Below are positions 31,266 to 32,168 of a DNA stretch of 32,168 nt, piece by piece (the first letter of the stretch is position 1; every line of letters starts with the position of its first letter). The DNA is from JBPOIS01 sp052034295. GTDB lineage: Bacteria > Pseudomonadota > Gammaproteobacteria > Pseudomonadales > Moraxellaceae. Made by a program: the position numbers and the translations under genes. The stretch covers positions 1 through 32,168 of the forward strand of contig JBPOIS010000213.1 of assembly GCA_052034295.1 (NCBI GenBank), given 5' to 3'. Under the pieces are notes generated by a model. It had not been told where the DNA came from, made no database searches, and saw nothing but the letters and a program-made list of their open reading frames with translations.

Positions 31266-31292
31266 AAAAAAGCCCACCGGAGTGGGCTTTTT
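31266..31292 (+). terminator. Bidirectional terminator between the sensor kinase and secF
   Basis: A perfect 9-bp stem AAAGCCCAC (31269-31277) / GTGGGCTTT (31282-31290) with loop CGGA, flanked by A's on the left (31266-31271) and T's on the right (31288-31292), so it works in both directions for these convergent genes. Confidence 0.92.
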
Positions 31293-31304
31293 GATCAGGA
31301 TCAA

Positions 31305-32168
31305 TCAGTGCGGGTCCAGATTGACGGTTTCTTCAAACTCCGGCTTCACCTGCACCACGAAGTCCTGGCGTTTCAGGCCCATCGCCAGCGCATAGCTGGT
31401 GGCAATGTAGATGGACGAATAGGTGCCCGCAAACAGCCCAACCAGCATCGTCACGGCAAACCAGAACAGGCCATCGCCGCCCAGGAACACCATCGACACC
31501 ACCACCAGCAGCACCGTGGCCACGGTCATGATGGTGCGGCGCAGGGTTTCGGTCAGGGAAATGTCGACGATCTCCACCGGGTCGGCCCCACGGATCTTGC
31601 GGAAATTTTCCCGGACCCGGTCAAACACCACGATGGTGTCGTTCAGTGAGTAGCCGATCAGCGCCAGCACGGCCGCCAGCACAGTCAGGTCAAACGGCCA
31701 GCCAAAGATCGAAAACACCCCGACGGTGAACAGGGTGTCGTGCAGCAGCGAAATCACCGCACCCACCGCCAGCTTGAGCTGGAAGCGCACCGCCACATAG
31801 ATCAGCATCAGCAGCAGCGACAGCCCGATGGCCATCAGTGAGCGGGTGTACAATTCGCTGCCCACCTGTCCGCCCACGGCATCGACTTTTTGCACCGACA
31901 CGGTGTTGCTGGGCAGGGCAGCGGCCTGGGTCAGGCGCTGGCTCAGGTTGGTGGCCTCCTGCGGTGGCATGCGCACCAGCAGGTCGCGCTGGTTGCCCAG
32001 AAACTGCACCACCGGGTCCTTGAATCCGGCTGTGGTCAGCGCCTGCTGGACCTGTTGCTGGGTCACCGGCTGGCTGTAATTCAGCTCAGCCGACACCCCG
32101 CCGGTGAAATCCAGGCCCAGGTTCAGGCCCCGGGTCACCAGTGACACCAGCCCAATCAGCACCACCAG
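31305..32168 (-). CDS. secF: Protein translocase subunit SecF (N terminus outside window)
   Basis: Inner-membrane RND-type subunit that with SecD uses the proton gradient to drive late steps of Sec export. Seen: LVTRGLNLGLDFTGGVSAELNYSQPV (start of the first periplasmic domain, family hallmark LGLDFTGG), QVGSELYTRSLMAIGLSLLLMLIYVAVRF, AVGAVISLLHDTLFTVGVFSIFGWPFDLTVLAAVLALIGYSLNDTIVVFDRVREN (the core helices with conserved Asp/Asn/Arg), LTETLRRTIMTVATVLLVVVSM, GTYSSIYIATSYALAM, and a short acidic C terminus. The gene runs off the window, so only the first few residues and part of helix 1 are missing. secD would be expected just upstream on the minus strand, beyond 32168. Confidence 0.95.
   Translation of the reverse strand: MVVLIGLVSLVTRGLNLGLDFTGGVSAELNYSQPVTQQQVQQALTTAGFKDPVVQFLGNQRDLLVRMPPQEATNLSQRLTQAAALPSNTVSVQKVDAVGGQVGSELYTRSLMAIGLSLLLMLIYVAVRFQLKLAVGAVISLLHDTLFTVGVFSIFGWPFDLTVLAAVLALIGYSLNDTIVVFDRVRENFRKIRGADPVEIVDISLTETLRRTIMTVATVLLVVVSMVFLGGDGLFWFAVTMLVGLFAGTYSSIYIATSYALAMGLKRQDFVVQVKPEFEETVNLDPH

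Noticed and set aside
1..32168. tRNA, rRNA, CRISPR, IS element or prophage
   Set aside because: No cloverleaf, repeat-spacer array, transposase, integrase or terminal inverted repeats were seen on reading both strands.

Overview
This window looks like a chromosomal segment of a GC-rich gammaproteobacterium, most likely of the order Pseudomonadales. The main evidence is the run iscX-ndk-rlmN-pilF-rodZ-ispG-hisS-yfgM-bamB-der, which is the order known from Pseudomonas and, from ndk on, Moraxellaceae. A type IV pilus pilotin (pilF) and a three-gene transhydrogenase (pntAA/pntAB/pntB) fit the same group. Placement below order is not resolved from the sequence alone. I saw no IS element, phage gene, CRISPR array, tRNA or rRNA.

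Layout. 1-860: the end of a RidA-family gene, then a small soluble protein with a near-consensus sigma-70 promoter. 857-2860 (minus strand): dusA and an EamA/DMT transporter. 2861-6082: the transhydrogenase operon with its promoter, a hairpin in the leader and a strong terminator. 6083-19836: a glycan-modification locus, all on the plus strand, with short gaps or overlaps from wecB onward and so probably one operon. 19837-29402: the housekeeping block named above. 29436-31256: a hybrid-type sensor kinase whose C-terminal receiver has lost its phosphoacceptor. 31266-31292: a bidirectional terminator. 31305-32168 (minus strand): secF, cut by the window edge.

The glycan locus is the accessory and most interesting part. 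WecB and WecC would make UDP-ManNAc and UDP-ManNAcA. They are followed by a small unknown helical protein; a protein of about 1085 residues with three tandem beta-sandwich-like repeats, a GT-A-like domain and a GT-B-like domain; an FkbM methyltransferase; three paralogous proteins with an alpha/beta-hydrolase nucleophile elbow; a hexapeptide acetyltransferase; a CgeB-like glycosyltransferase; and a class I methyltransferase. No flippase, polymerase, initiating phosphoglycosyltransferase or ABC exporter is present. The set therefore looks more like a machine that builds and decorates (methylates, acylates) a glycan on a protein or on a carrier made elsewhere than a complete capsule or O-antigen locus. 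The three hydrolase paralogues and the repeat-bearing dual glycosyltransferase are the best candidates for an undescribed system.

Regulation visible in sequence: a leader before wecB in which a terminator-like hairpin plus nine T's competes with a perfect 9-bp pairing; a 9-bp inverted repeat in the pntAA leader; and several -10 boxes followed by CGCGC-type discriminators.
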